From positions 15,247,630 to 15,311,629 of the forward strand of contig NC_051433.1 in assembly GCF_001649575.2 (NCBI RefSeq): a DNA stretch of 64,000 bases, in the 5' to 3' direction. Shown in pieces: positions 11,011-33,700 of the stretch. Both the position numbers and the translations under genes were made by a program. Within the stretch, counting starts at the first letter, position 1, and each line of letters begins with the position of its first letter. The notes below the pieces were generated by a model that did no database searches, was not told where the DNA came from, and saw nothing but the letters and a program-made list of their open reading frames with translations. The stretch is from Kryptolebias marmoratus. Taxonomy: Eukaryota; Chordata; Actinopteri; Cyprinodontiformes; Rivulidae.

Positions 11011-13736
11011 ATGTGGTACCCCGGAGTCTCCTCAGCCCTGGGGCTCCTCTGTGTCGGGTTGCTCGTGAGTCTGCTGCTCTGGTTCAGAAATAAAGGTCAA
11101 GGTATGAAGACGGTGTGAATATTTGTGTGAGGATCTGGGTTTTGGTTCCGCCCTCTGGGCGGCGCCACTAATCATTGTTCCACAGGTGTTCCTCATACCA
11201 CTGATGAGACCAGCCAGGATTTAAGCAGCAGGCGGTGATCAGACCTTCGCTGGAGCATCAAACCTACTGGGTTAGATTCTCCGCCTCAGCGTCTAACCTG
11301 AACTCTAGCTTCTAGTGTTAACCACGTTCTTTGTTGTTGCCTGTGTCCTAGGTTTTCTTGCCACGCCACGATTACGGATACTAAGGATCACTTACCTGGA
11401 ACCACGCTGCTACTTACCTTGCTGGATCTAATTCGTCACTCCTGGAACACCTGGAATTCTCTCCTCCTCTCATCGGCGCTGCATTCACCCTCTGGATCTG
11501 TAAGCAAACAAAGAGACATCATAACCACTTCCTTGTTGCCGTGTGGATCAAGACCTGTACCCGAGACTCACCTAGCTCTCCTTCTCTTGCAGACCACTCC
11601 GGACACCGCCCACTGTATATAGTCTCATCCTGTAAATAAATTCACTTACCTTTACTTCCGTCTCCGTCTTGGTTTCGCTCTTCTGGACAGTACCTCCCGA
11701 GTTACGACAATTTGTGTCTTAGTGTTTGTAGTCAGTTTGTTCTTTCTCTCTGTCAGTCTGTGCTATGTTTAAATGTTATTAAGGTGAACATATTTAATCT
11801 GCTTTAAGAAGGCTTGTTGTTTTTATTATTGCATGACTTTATGAATTCATGTGTTTATTTTGGAAATTGGGCAGTCAAGCCTAATCTATAATGACTAGTT
11901 TAGTTATGGAGGTGACTGTGCAGTTTTACAGTAATGGCAGTGAAGACGAGGAGGGGTGGCTTTTATAGATAGCTGCCCGTGTATCTATTTACAGTCAGCT
12001 GTTTGCACCAGAAGCGACTCAGACTTCCACTGTCATCACAATAAGTCTTGTCCTTTGTCGTTTCAATTAAAATATACACGCTCCAAAAGCAAATATTGAC
12101 ACCGCCCACATTGCTGTTTTACTTTCATTTAATTTCGGTGTTGATTCTTGAGTTTGAACTGCTTCATAGTTAGTAGCTTGTGCACTGATATAAAAAGAAG
12201 GTGGTTTTGACACCATGGTATGAATTTAGCTTTGAGACAGACTGTTTAATTGAGACACATGCAGTTTAAATCTATTTCTACATTTAAGTATAGTGCTGTG
12301 CTGAAGCAACACAATGTGGACTAATATCAGATAATTTGTCAGGTGTAAGAGGTGTTCAATGAAAAAGGAAAGTTGTTTAGCGGACAAATATGTCATGGGG
12401 GATTTTTAAGGATTAAGTTTACAAAATAAAAGTTACAAAATAAGCACAAATAGTTGTGAGAAGGAGCTCTTGTGGGAACCATTTCTAGCCTCAATTGTGC
12501 TGTATTATCTGGATCTGTCTGGCTGTAATTAGAAGGGTTTTTTTGTTGTTTGTTTTTTTAATTAAACAAAGCAAATCTAAAATATTTGCATATGCTTTCC
12601 TGTACCTGATTTGTCTTAAAGTAACTGACCAATTAACTGTAACCCGTAAAACACCAGATAAGGCCAGCGGGCGTAGACTAATCTGCAATGAACAGATAGC
12701 GTGTGACTCATTCTCTGAATAACAAAATGAGCTAAAGAAAATAAAAACTCATGCTTGAACAGCTCATCTTTTGTAGAGAGGGTTTTTCATGTAAGATGAC
12801 ATGTTGCAGGTTGAGCTGAGTGAAGTGGGATTCTTCACAGTTTGGATAAACCTGCATCGTTTTCCCTCCTCAGGTGGTGATGACCTCTCTGCGGCTACAA
12901 GTGAACGTGAGACATGCTCGAGTTTTAACTCAGCAGAGGATGCTGGTAAGTCAGAATATTATTAGAGGCCGAGTTTTCCTTGAAGGAATGCAAACGCTGC
13001 ATTCACAAAATGATTTGCTATAGATCATAGCTGATTAGATTTAAGATAAGCATAAGAAACTCAACACTTTAAATAAATAATACTGCTACTTTTGAATCAA
13101 GAAACCCACTAAGTCTGTGAATCCCATCACATGTACCATCTGTGTTTGGGATCCTTAAAAGATAATCATCCGTTTGCAATCAAGAGCTTTAAAAATAAAG
13201 TGTCTTTAAAATCCATTGGCTGATTAGTGATATTTCTGGCAAAAAAAGAAATTACATTTATATTCAAGTTTATTATTGAAGAATGACACAGTTATTGAAC
13301 AGCAGTCTGCATTCATATCGAATGTATCTGAACACAGAGGAATCCAGGAGGAAGAGCCGTTTTAGCAATTAAGGGATGTTTGATCTAGAAAAAAAATTAA
13401 ATCCTGGCCTAATTTTATTTATAACCCTGAGAATTTCTGCATACACTGTTATGAATTTGTTTTCAAGTGAAGGTGTTTCTGAGTTTGATTCAAACCAAAT
13501 AATAACTCTGTATGGGTACGCCTGCATGTGTGTGAGTGTGTCTGTGTTTGTGTCTAAATGCGTCACAGCTATGTGTGCCTCCATGTCTGCCAATAGCGCA
13601 GTTAAGCTGGGCACTTTTGCGACTGCTCTGACTTTCCATAACAGGCAGGTTGAGTTACTGTAGAGGCACCTTGTGCTCCACACGGTACAGCAGCACTCAC
13701 TGCCTCTTTCCGTCAGCCAGCTTCAGCCCCAGGACC
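11011..13736 (+). CDS. pfkm: Alternative N-terminal exons of pfkm encoding a transmembrane extension
   Basis: Two upstream exons join in frame to the canonical pfkm start exon. Exon A is 11011-11101 (ATG, 30 codons plus one base, donor GTATGA). Exon B is 12874-12945 (acceptor CCTCAG, donor GTAAGT). Both junctions are phase 1. The canonical exon then needs to start at 13717 (acceptor CGTCAG), which reads Ala-Ser-Phe-Ser-Pro-Arg-Thr into the usual Met. The extension is 61 residues, giving an 839-aa protein. Residues about 8-25 are strongly hydrophobic (SALGLLCVGLLVSLLLWF), followed by RNKGQ and an acidic Ser-rich linker, so a signal anchor with the enzyme on the cytosolic side is inferred. Mammals have, from memory, a longer testis-associated PFKM form with a different N-terminus. 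No transcript evidence is available here. Alternatively these exons belong to a separate small membrane protein gene. Confidence 0.5.
11120..11705. mobile_element. TE-like insertion in the intron after pfkm exon A
   Basis: A block of higher GC than its flanks. It begins near 'ttccgccctctgggcggcgc', passes through many 'cctg/ctgg'-rich phrases, and ends 'gtaaataaattcacttacct' then 'gacagtacctcccgagttac'. This layout resembles abundant fish non-autonomous elements that end in a TAAATAAA-containing tail. There is no long ORF, and the class is not certain. Confidence 0.45.
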
Positions 13737-22688
<8,952 letters not shown>

Positions 22689-22769
22689 TCTGTCTGCGTG
22701 ATCACAAAGTATCTGACCTGAGCTTGTTTTTTCCCCCTTTAAAGCACTTTGTAAACTCTGTGCAATATA

Positions 22770-22775
22770 AATAAA
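22770..22775 (+). terminator. pfkm: pfkm polyadenylation signal
   Basis: AATAAA lies 82 bases after the pfkm stop codon and predicts a very short 3' UTR. Confidence 0.75.
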
Positions 22776-24370
22776 GAAATACAAAACTAGTCTTACAATA
22801 TAAAGTCAAATTTCATATGTGGTTGTTTATTCATTTATTTATTTAGCTAAAAAATATAATCTCTGTGCTGTGTGGTATAAAAATTCATTCATTCATTCAT
22901 TCATTCATTCATTCACCTGAACCCAGTATATAAATTTGTACCATGATTATGAACTGTGGTTTTTAAATGTCTCGCCATTTCCAGATCATGTTGTTAATTA
23001 ATGAATAAGTTTAATGTTTTTTAAATACTAAAATGCTTGCAGTTTCTTCAAAGAGCAAGATAACAGAGGACAAATTTGACTTTTTTTAAAATTAAAACAT
23101 ATTTGCAATATTTTGACCCACCCCTCATTTTCATAAAATCAAACTTTCCCATAATCTTTTTATCAAAAAGTCAAGGTCAATAGTTCTCCAAGCTTTCTCT
23201 CAATGTTTTTTTTTATTATTGTTATTTTACTATTGACTTTGTCAGCTTTTTTCTCTTAATTTCTGTCTAGTCTCTTCTTCTAACCATTTTCAGTCACTAA
23301 ACTCTGACCTATTCAAGCTAAGCTGCACCCAAACTCAAGGTATGTTGTATCGACGCGTACAGCTTGGAAAAACTAATTATTTGCATCTTATGGAATGATT
23401 TTAGTCAAGTGAAGAGACACAAGCAAAAGAAAATAGCCAAAATGAGCTGAATTTGTCAGGCATCAAATAACTTTATAGCATCAACAAGGTGATTTGCAAG
23501 AGCATTTAGGTTAAAAATTAGGCATAGGAAACTAAAGGATGATTTTTCTCTCTTATATTTTGAGGTTTTATTGCAGTTTTTTTTCTATTTCTCAAAGGCA
23601 ACATGTTCAGATACTGTTCATCTGTTGTAGGCTATATAGTTTTGGGCATGGTCATTTTTTTCCTTATTCACTTGTTCCATTTTCTCTTCTTTTTTGTAAT
23701 AAACTACACAGCATATACATCAAGTTATGGGCTAATGGCTAGTTAGGAATCAGTGTAAAAATGTTTTTGGTTTTTTTAACTGTTGCCATTTTTCATAGAT
23801 GCAACATAGAAATGAAAAAGAAACTGCTTATTTTGGCTTTTGACTTCTAAAGAGCCAATAAGGCAAAAAATTGATTAATCAAATGAAAATTTAAAAAAAA
23901 CAGCTTAAATGATCAAATCTAAACACTTGATTGAGGATGAGTAAAAACTGAAAAAAATGAAGAGCAAATAAATCTGTTGCATTATTATAGACACTATTGA
24001 AAGAACACATGAAAATCCCTGGCTCAATTGAAACAAAATTTTAAGAAAAGAAATGGGTGATTCAAGACTTATACCCAATAATGTAAAATATCATAGGATG
24101 TTTTCAAACTCGAGCCTACAAAAAAGCTATCACATTACTTAAACTTCTACCCTTTTCATCTTTTGGTATTTATTTATTTTTCCTAAAAAGCTAAACTGCA
24201 CATTTAATTTCCCCCAAAATACAAATAATCATTTAAAGAAAGTAAGACGATATTTGAATTATTGTTAGTTCTTTTAATTTTTTGACAACAAGTTGCCAAA
24301 GTTGAGATTTTAAGAGTAGAGCTGTGTAGTTGAAAACTACGACACCCATAAGTCTTTGCGTTTCATCCGG
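22776..24370. other. Intergenic region pfkm-espl1
   Basis: AT-rich sequence with an ATTC tetranucleotide tract at its left end. It holds no ORF above 70 codons with any recognisable feature and no convincing exon. Confidence 0.7.
22882..22914. repeat. ATTC tetranucleotide microsatellite
   Basis: About eight uninterrupted ATTC units just downstream of the pfkm polyadenylation signal. Confidence 0.9.
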
Positions 24371-24528
24371 AAGCGGATCTGCTTCTGGATTGGTTACCAG
24401 AGATCTTTCAAAAGCAGTGCGCGCGGTGAAGTCGGGTAATTGGACACAAGCTGAACTGACATGTTCGTCAGTAACTACTTCTAAAACTTTTATTATAAAC
24501 AGCAAGTGTCCAGTTTTTCTGCTGTAAA
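24360..24528 (+). promoter_or_regulatory. espl1: espl1 promoter and probable non-coding first exon
   Basis: The block contains an Ets-type CCGGAAGC at 24368-24375, an inverted CCAAT box (ATTGG at 24389-24393) and TTCAAA at 24407-24412, the reverse complement of a CHR-type TTTGAA. CCAAT plus CHR is a common arrangement in G2/M genes, which fits separase. A donor GTAAGT at 24529 pairs with the acceptor at 24710-24711 and would give a 5' UTR exon ending at 24528. The transcription start is not determined. Confidence 0.4.
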
Positions 24529-24719
24529 GTAAGTATTTTCAGGGAAACGTAAAGCGCTTCATGTGAGTTCGAGTTAACGGTCCTAGCCAGTGTTTAACTG
24601 TTAGCCTATTAGCGATGTATTGCGGTTGGCTCAACGCAAACATTAGCCGAGTTCAGCCACTTTTATTGAAGTTACAAGTTAATCCCAATTTAACGAAAGT
24701 ATCTTTTGCAGGTGTCGAC

Positions 24720-27700
24720 ATGAAGTGTTTGAAAGTGGACGAATACATCAAGCGGACGGCTTCTGTTGAAGAGACGTGCCTTTTATATGAAGAACTGAAG
24801 GTTAGCATGAATAACATTTTGACAAGATTAACGTGTTGTTGGAAAGAAGTTGATTTAAAACTGTCTCTTTTAAACGTCTTTAAATGCCTTAATGGGCATA
24901 ATTGTGTTTGGCATGTTTTCCTCACCCAAACAAACACGTTCATTGTAAATTAACAAGTCTTTGGTCCATTGAAACCAATGTTTGTCTGTTTTTAATTTTT
25001 CAGAAATATGTCAAAAGTAAACCTGGACTCCAGGCCCGGACACTTTGCGACCGGGTTATCAGAGCCTGTACCCATCAGCTTGGAGCCGGTTCTCGTCCCC
25101 ATGACCACATCAGTGCGCTAGTAAAGCTGGTTGAGCTTTCTCTTCATGGCTATGATCTTTCTGCAGAGCTTGTGTCTCAGAGCAGTCCGTTGTACATGGA
25201 AAAGATCATTTTCCATTTTGTCAAGAAGCTGAGCTCCCTGGACGTTCACACTCTTTGCAGCCATATTGCTGGGCTGCTTTACAATAGGCTTTCCACAGTG
25301 AAGCAGGTATGTGCCACATACAGGTCCTCGTGTATCGTATCAACAATGTATTCAACAAGCATGTTTTGATTTTGTGAGGTTTAACATGTTTTGTGATATT
25401 CTGTAGGCTCAAGAGGATTACTTTGTTCTTGTGCGGAGCTGCTTCTCTGTGCTTTGGAGTGGACTGTCTGCTGCCAAAGACGGGAAAATACTGAATCCTC
25501 AGGACAAATTTCACTGCCAGATACAAGCTTTGAGCTTCCTCTTATTGTTGGACACCAAAACGGCAGTTCCCACTTTTTCCAAAGCTCCAATATGCACAGC
25601 GGATGCCGTCACTGATTTTGAAAATGGGTGTGGGACAGTGACAAAGGAGGATGCTTCTTTTCTTCTTCAGGAAATACAGACACTGTTTAACGGATGTTTT
25701 TCTGGAGAGTCAAGCTGTGAGGCTGAGGGGTTAAATAAGCGTACGGAAACATCAAGTCTTTATGCGTTTTCTGAGATGGTGCTGCTTACGGTGAAGACTG
25801 TTTGTAAGGCTGGCCTCCATAATCTAGCCTCTACCTTCTTGAATGAAATGGAGAGCAGGATCTCGGACTTCAGTGGCTCTCGCTGTGTACCTCTGGTGCT
25901 GGGCAAATGGGGAGTAAAAATTCACGCAGCATTAAAGGCTGACAAAGAGAGTGGTCAGGCTTTGACAGAATGCGCTCGGGCCTTGAGGTCCATCTCAGCT
26001 GATTTGAGTAACAGAGAAGGTCATGCAGTTCTTGAAGGCTGTAGTCTAGTGCTGTGGGCTGTAGAAAGTGGACACAGTAAGGGAGTAAGTGGATCAGAAC
26101 TCCTGGCTCTGTTTTCATTTCTTGAGGAGTACCAAGAGTGGATAATCAAAATACAAAGCAAGGTTAGTGTGACCACCTAAATCAGTTTTTTTTTGTTTTA
26201 AATACTAAACTAATAAACTGAATATTATATTATTTTTTCCCCTTCCCAGAATTCAACATGTCAGGCTGAGGGCAGCCGACTGCAGCAGACACTTTGTTCC
26301 AGTATTTACCAAAGTTTTGTCTTTACTTATGAAAGCATGCTTGCATCACAGGTGAGTATAAATCTGCAGAGTTCACTTTCCTTGATAATGACGAAAAGTA
26401 GATGAACGGACCCCACTGCTACAAAATGTTGCTGCATCGCAGATTGTAATTGTTTTTTTTAGTTTTTAATAGTGATAATATTTTATGGTTGTCAGCTGGA
26501 GAACAGTGAGACAATGGACGGAGTTCTGCTCTACTGCCAGGCCACAGCTGGATTGTTGATGACCGAACTTCACAAGTTATCAAATGAAAATCTGCTCAAC
26601 AAAACAGGTGACCACATTAATCTTATTAATGCTCACTGACAACATTAAAGCTCTCATAATTACAAACTACAGTCATGTAATATTGAAATATAATACCTGT
26701 TCCTCATTGTGTCCCTTACAGTGATTGCTGTGAGCAACTTAGTGTGTGGCCTGTACAACCGGCGCCTGTATGAGCAAGCCTTCACGCTGGTTGAAATCAT
26801 CTGCAGGGATCTATGCAAAAATCGTCCCGTCTCACTGCCTGTTGACAGAGTACGTTTATGAAAGCCATTATTTCTTCCCACTCTTTAATTTGTACTAATA
26901 CGCAAAGTTTATTCATCAAGTTTGTTAGCTTTTACATTAGGATTTAACCTCAAACCTGAAAGCTCCTGTTAAAAAAAAAAAATATATATATATATATAGC
27001 TTCTGCATTTTGACATAATTTGAATTTTTTTCCCAGACTTTATGCTGTCTTGTGACTGATATTGTTGTTTATGTTGTGACCTCCCAGTTGAATCGACCCT
27101 TCATGCTGGCTGTGCAAACCTCAAGACGGGCTGAGCGGCTGGAGCGAGCCCTGGAGTGGGTGATCCTCTGGCTGAAGGCCCTTGGAGACCAGATCACAAC
27201 TCAGATGGCTGAACCAGTCTTGCTTTGGGTAAAAACAAAGAGCGACGCAGCCCGTAATGATAATGAGGACATAAGACTCAGGTACGGAGAAGAATTATTT
27301 AAGTGGCTTATTTCGAGTGTTTTATTTAGGATTGCGTTTTGGTAAACATTCATCAAACCTAAGCTCAAAGTTGCGTGCGTTGTCGTGTCCCGGGGCAGGA
27401 CGTTACGGGACGGTTTTGGCCCTGATGTCCCAGAGGAGAGAGTAATGCTCTGCCTTTTGGAGGAGGAGTTGCGCGCCTATAAGGAGTTGACAAGAGAGAC
27501 TGCTCAAGAGCGCTACAACACCCTCTGTGATTTGTTGGAAATCTGCCATGAGGAGAGCTCCTACACTCATCTACGTGCCGTCTACCTCTGTGAAATGGCC
27601 CAAGTGGTGTCCTTCCAGGACTTTAGTGAACAAACTGACTGGTAACTACATTTGTTTTTTTCATTAGCTTCTAGTTAAATGTAAGCTTCAAAAGTCCTAA

Positions 27701-30700
27701 TATGAGTGTCTTCTTTAAAAAGTTGATGCTGCCAGAGCAACAAATTGAGGATTTGTCTGACACTGAAATGCCATCCTGTTGCTGTCAACATTGTTTTGTT
27801 TGTGACTACACAGCATGGCCATCGACTTCACCCATGAAGCTTTACGGCTTCTCGAAGAAGAACCAGAAACGTCGGAGAACGCTGACAAACTGAAGGATGA
27901 CAAAGCACATGCGTTACTCTGGCTTTATATCTGCACTCTGGAGAAAAATCTCCAGGAGGTGACTTCTTTTTGATTATATTATTTATCAGAATCACTAATG
28001 TTTGTTTGTTTTTTCTGTCATACTTCGATTTGAAATGTGTTTCTTAAACAATGATCATTTAAACGTTGCCGTTGTTTAATACTTATTAATTGTTGGGGTT
28101 TATTTTGCTGGGGGTTTTTTTGTTTTGTTTTTGTTTTTTTTAGGCTATTGACAGCGACAGAAAACGAAGAGAGCTGCGTGAGAAGACACAGTGTGTGACT
28201 AATCTTGTGGGCAACAATGATTTTGATTATGAAGACAAACAGAAGACGCAGGACAGTAGTCTCGTCTATGAAGGCCTTCAGTTCAACCTGGCTGCAGAAA
28301 ACAGTAGGAGCCCTATTTAGATTTGATCAATTATCCCCCATTGACAGCTGTGTGATTTGTGGATTTTTTAGCCGAGGTTTTCATTCAGAAGGTATTTCTG
28401 TTGCCTGAATGGTTAGCCTCTTTTAAAAATACAACTGTTCATCTTGTTTTGTTTGTTTTCTTACCTTTTTTCAGGGTTGTGTCAGCCTTTGGAAAGAGCT
28501 CTGAACGAATGGGCTGCTCTCTTTAAGAATCGAGCCCTGCCTGCTGTCAGGAACCCCAAGCAGACCTGCAACTCCATTTCTGTGGCTGCAGCTCTCTTCA
28601 GACTTATGGGCAAGGTAACAACACAAAATGTGTACAAGTATTCCATGATCCCCTTTTTGTTTTTACTTGGTTTTAGTTTTGCCTTTTTATTCTACAAAAG
28701 TTTTTAAGCCTCTTAATTGCAGACTAGGCTACAACATTACACAACCAACTCTGTTCTATTGTTTCCCCCCCAAAAAAATTAGGAGAAGAACTAAAATATG
28801 TAAGCTAGTGCTGTAATAGTTTGTTTGAGAAATATTTTATGCTGTGGTCCAAGGTAAAGACTGACATTCTCCCCTTCTTCTCTTTTATAGCCTTTAAAGG
28901 CTTTGGAAGCATACCAACTTGGCATCCAGTTTTCACGTGGACTTGCAGATGTTCGGAGTTGTGCTAGCTCTCTCTGTCAGTCAGCCAGCATCCTCCTTGA
29001 TCTGGGCACCCCTGAACTGGCTCTGGTAATGCTCTTTAGTAAAGGTTGTTTGTGGTGAAGACACTGAGTCTGACTTCATATTTGCTGTTTAATTGAGGTT
29101 GTTTAAATTGCCTAAAATATCATTGTTCAGGCTCAGTTGGAGGAAGCGGAACAAGTCCTGTCCTCAGATACCACGGATAACGGACCTTCATCTCTCTCCA
29201 TGCTGGTCGTCTTATTGAAGGCTCAGTACTTCTACAGCATAGGGCAGGTATGCAGCGTTGCAACGTTTGTGCTTGTACCGTTTCTCACTTCCTTTTAGTG
29301 TTCATCTCATCTTTTTGTGCATTTCAGATTAGCTCTGGAGTGCCTTACCTATGTGGGGTGCTTAAAAAAGTAAGTGAGCAGAAACAGTCAAAGAGCTGGT
29401 ACCTGCTGCATGCTCGGGCTTTTCAGGTCTGCAGCTCCTATTTGAGTTTGGACACAGCTCAGCTGCCACAAGCCCAGCGGAGCCTCATCACACAGCACGG
29501 TTAGCGAGAAAATCTGCACCACCTAGTGTTTTTATATGGTGTGAGAGTGTGTACAGTAGGCAAGAGTCTGTTTTGTATATTTCAGGTCCAAATACTCCAG
29601 ATTCTACCCTTTATGAGAGTTTGAAGATTCTCTGCAGCTTGCTGGTCACTTTAGTGGGAAAGGGCCTTTATGGGACTCATAGCAGCAGCTCAGATGTGCG
29701 CTTCGTACACCAGGGTACGGTCGTCCCTCAGTCTAAAACTGAACTGCTGCTTGTTTTTCGGTACTTTCTCTCCAATGTGCGTCTCTCACTCTCCTCTCCG
29801 GTCTATGAGCAGGAGACAACCTGGTGCTGAAGTGGCAGCTGCTCTCAGAGCTGCTGAACTGCTCCATGAAGATGGTGGCCGTGCGGAGCAGTTGTGGCGC
29901 CGTCAATGACGCCAGGCTTCAGTGCCTAGAAGCCCTGAAACTGGCCATCAAGCTCCAGGCACTCAGCCAGTATGTACATGTGCACGCTAAGATGTAATTA
30001 AAGAGGCAAGATATTCAAAATAATATTTCCGTTTCTGTTCATTTTACACAATAGATGCAATAAATCCTACTGTTATTAAATCTGTCATTTAGGTTTTATT
30101 TATGAATAATTGCAAATATCGTGATTGGATCTTGTAGTAATGTTTTTTTCTTTAGTTGTGCAGAACTGCTGGTGATTAAAGCAGAATTGGAGCTGATGCA
30201 GGGAGAGAGAGAGGAGAGTAGAAGTGACTTGAACATTGTCAGAGATCTTCTGGAGAACTGCACAGGTTTGTGAATGCACAGATACATCATTTAGATATGA
30301 GCTTGAATCTTGTTTAACTTGTCAACTTGTGATAATAAGATCACAACTGAGCTGTTAATTTTTCCATAGCTGCAAATAGAACGTGTTCAAAAACTTTAAT
30401 CTTTTCCCTTTTTACCCTAATGCATCATCACTCATGAAAAAAAGGGTTTGAATTAGGAATCAAATTTGTCCTTTTTAAGTTTGAAACAACTGTTTCACTG
30501 TAACATTCCCAGACTTGTATAAAAAAAGGTTTTCTTGTTCTTTCCTTTTAAGATTTCTCTGATCAGGTTCAGAGGGCAGACCTGAAAATCAAACCAAGAA
30601 AAGGTCGCCCAGCTCAGAGAGCTCATTCCCCCCCTCCGACCACGGAAGATGATCTGAAGGACATTCTGAGCACCAGGTGGACTGCCAAAGACCCTGTAAT

Positions 30701-33700
30701 GAAGGATGAGGCCAGCTCCCCGCCACTCAAAGCTCTGTCTCACCGCTTGCTGTTCTCCCTGAGCCACAAACCCGACTGCTCGTTCCCCTGCTGCTCCGAG
30801 CCCTGCTTGGCTCGTGTCACTGCTCGCTGGGCAGCTACACAGGCTGATCTGGTTCTTCATCTGGATCCCTGCGATCTCAGTGGCAGTTTCAAACTTCACC
30901 AGGCATCTTTATTACGCTGCAGACGTGTTGCCGTAAGACTTGAAGAGAAACTGGCTAAGCTCTTTCCCGGCAGAGAGACCTCCAAACCCTCCCTGATGCA
31001 GGACGTGGTGGGTCGTGTGTACTTAAGCATGGCTGCGACTGGGCTGCAAACGAAATCCAACAAGTTCTGCGGGATCTGGAAAATACTTGAAGCTGGCTTA
31101 GCTTTTGTAGATTCCTCCTCCTCTCCTGTCTTAAGGCCTGTAAGAGCGGGCCTCACGGCATCCAAAGCCATTGCTTCTCTGATGATCTTGGCAGCTAAAA
31201 AAGGCTGCAGCCCAGAGGAGCTCTATTCAAATGCTTGGACTTGGAATGCACCAAAAGAGTATAAAGACACCAAATCGGAACAGAAATCGGCCCCTCCCTC
31301 GTCCATACGTAAAAAGACCAAAGATTCTACTAAAAGCTCTGATATTCCCGACCAAAAGAAGGAGACTAAGAGAGTCAAGTCTGCCATACCTAAAATTCAA
31401 GTAAAAAGCGCCTCGACCAAAGAAAAGGGTCTGGTTCCTATGACACCAGTTATGGCAAAGACCAAATCCTCTCTTGGAGAGCTTGGCACGTTTAACTTCA
31501 ACACTGTAGTCCCTACTCTGGCTTTTACTCCCGTTCAGAAGGTGAAGCGTCCTGCTTCAGCACAGAAAGCACCGAGGACCGCCTCCAAGCTTCAGTTTCA
31601 CGTGTATGAAGAGATATCACCACCCCAAACTGTGCCCGCAGCCCCACGACGCACAAAAAAGTCCCGCTTCAAGGTAAGAAGGAGCTTTTCTTTTTCAAAG
31701 ATATTGAAGAGTCAAGAACGTTGTTTACTCCATGTCCTAATGTTGAACACAGGTGGAATTTAGCGATGAAAGTGACTCGGAGGCGACATCCCAAGCAGAG
31801 CTCAAAGTCAAAGCGGATGCACCCAAAAAGCAAACCTCTCGAAGAGCTGGCCGTAACGTCAAAACAGCTGCAGATCCGCCTGCAGAGAAGATCCCACCCA
31901 AGAGGCAAACCAGGGGGAAAAAGAGCACCTCGGCGGCTCCTCTCACCTCCTCGGAGGATGATGAGACTTGGATCTGTCAGCCTGCCTCCACTAGAAAACT
32001 AAGAACCAGAAAACCTCAGTCAAAGACAGAGGAGTCACTGGAGGAGCCCGACACAATGAGGACCATCGTGGAGGAAACCGATGAAGTCCTAAACATAAGC
32101 ATCGAGCAGCTAAGGACATCGGACACTGAAGCTGAAGAGAATCCAGCTTCCAGTAAAGGTATCAGCATGTGTGGTCAAAACGCTCTTATTGTCCAAGCTT
32201 TTTATCAGGCAGCCCTTCTGATCTGTAACAAGCTTTTTCTTTTTTTCCTTTTAGACGTCGACTTTGAGGTGCTGAGGCGGGACATGTGCTGCAGTTTAGA
32301 GAGAGACGGGCTGTTTGAGATGAGGAGCAAAGGTCACCAAACAGAAGATCTACAAACCCACATGTCTCATTCAGACAACAAGACAGGTGACAAAGTCAGA
32401 TAGAAGAGTCTGAATCATGGCTTAATATAACGAATAAATACATTTTTAGTCTTAATTGTTTCCCAACTTCCTTTTTTACTCTATTTAACTAAAAAAACAG
32501 TCCACATCTGAATAATACCTTCGATATATTCTTTTTGTTTTTCCCCCCAAGACATTCTGTCTCTGGAGGACATTCAGTCTCTGCTCCGCTCTGCCTTGCT
32601 GACTCTTCAGCACTTCCCCTGTCCCACCATCTATCCGACGCTCTGCGCTCTTCTCGCCCTGACGACGGGCCAGCGCGACCCCACAAGTACAGCCATGTTT
32701 CACGCAGAGTCGTTGGGGGTCACGAGCCGCCATCGCACAATCCGGCATTTAAGCAGTACTCTCCAGTGAGCACGTTTCAGATGCAGCATTCTATCTTTTA
32801 TGTTTACTCGTTCTTTTATCTAAGATATTACAAACATCTGATCCCTCAAATTTAACACTTTGTTTGATTTCTTTCTGGTTTTGTTAAACGGACTCTTTTC
32901 GTTTTTTTTTGTCAGGAAGCTGAAAAAGGCATCCAGCGATCTAACAGACAAAATGGATGCTCTGAGTCTGAACGAGCCCAGCAGGACTGCGTCCACTACT
33001 TCTGGACAGGGCTTGTCTCAGATGGAGGACATCTTTTCCTTCCCCACTGCGGACCCTTCCTCTTTCCCCCAGATTCAGTCCCAGGAGTTCATCCAACAAA
33101 TTCAGCGTCTTCCTCCAGGTAGAAATAAATGTTTTTGTGTTTGTGTTGCTACTGTACCTACACCTTGTGGGACTTCATTTGTTTTTTGTAAGATCTTTGC
33201 ACTTGAATGCCTGAGCACCACCTTCTGAACATTTTTGACCCTCAAACTTGTTAATGACATTTGATCAAAAGTTAAATTGTGTAATGAGAAGGGAGATGGT
33301 TTTGTTGCCGTCATCTACACTGCAGATCCTAAAGTGAAGCAGAAATCTAAAAAATTACACTTTTATTAGCTGAATGATTTAAATATGCAAAACATTAAGT
33401 CATTACCTTTTTATTTCAGCAAACTCATAAAGTATAACTCGACTGAATCACACAAGTAGCATTTTAGTTTTCTTGGTTGGACAGTTTGATTTGTGTTGAT
33501 TTTGAGTTTTACATTTTTTTTGCTTTTATTTTATTGTTTTTTTGTGTCCATTCTGTCTCAAAATCTTAAAAAAGAATAATGAAAAGTGTTTGTTTTTTTT
33601 TTTTCTTCTTGTCCAGGAGTGACTGTGTGTTTGATGTCGGTGCTCAGAGTAAAACCGGGGGAAATGGGGGAAAGTATTATTCTGTCACGCCTCGAAAAGG

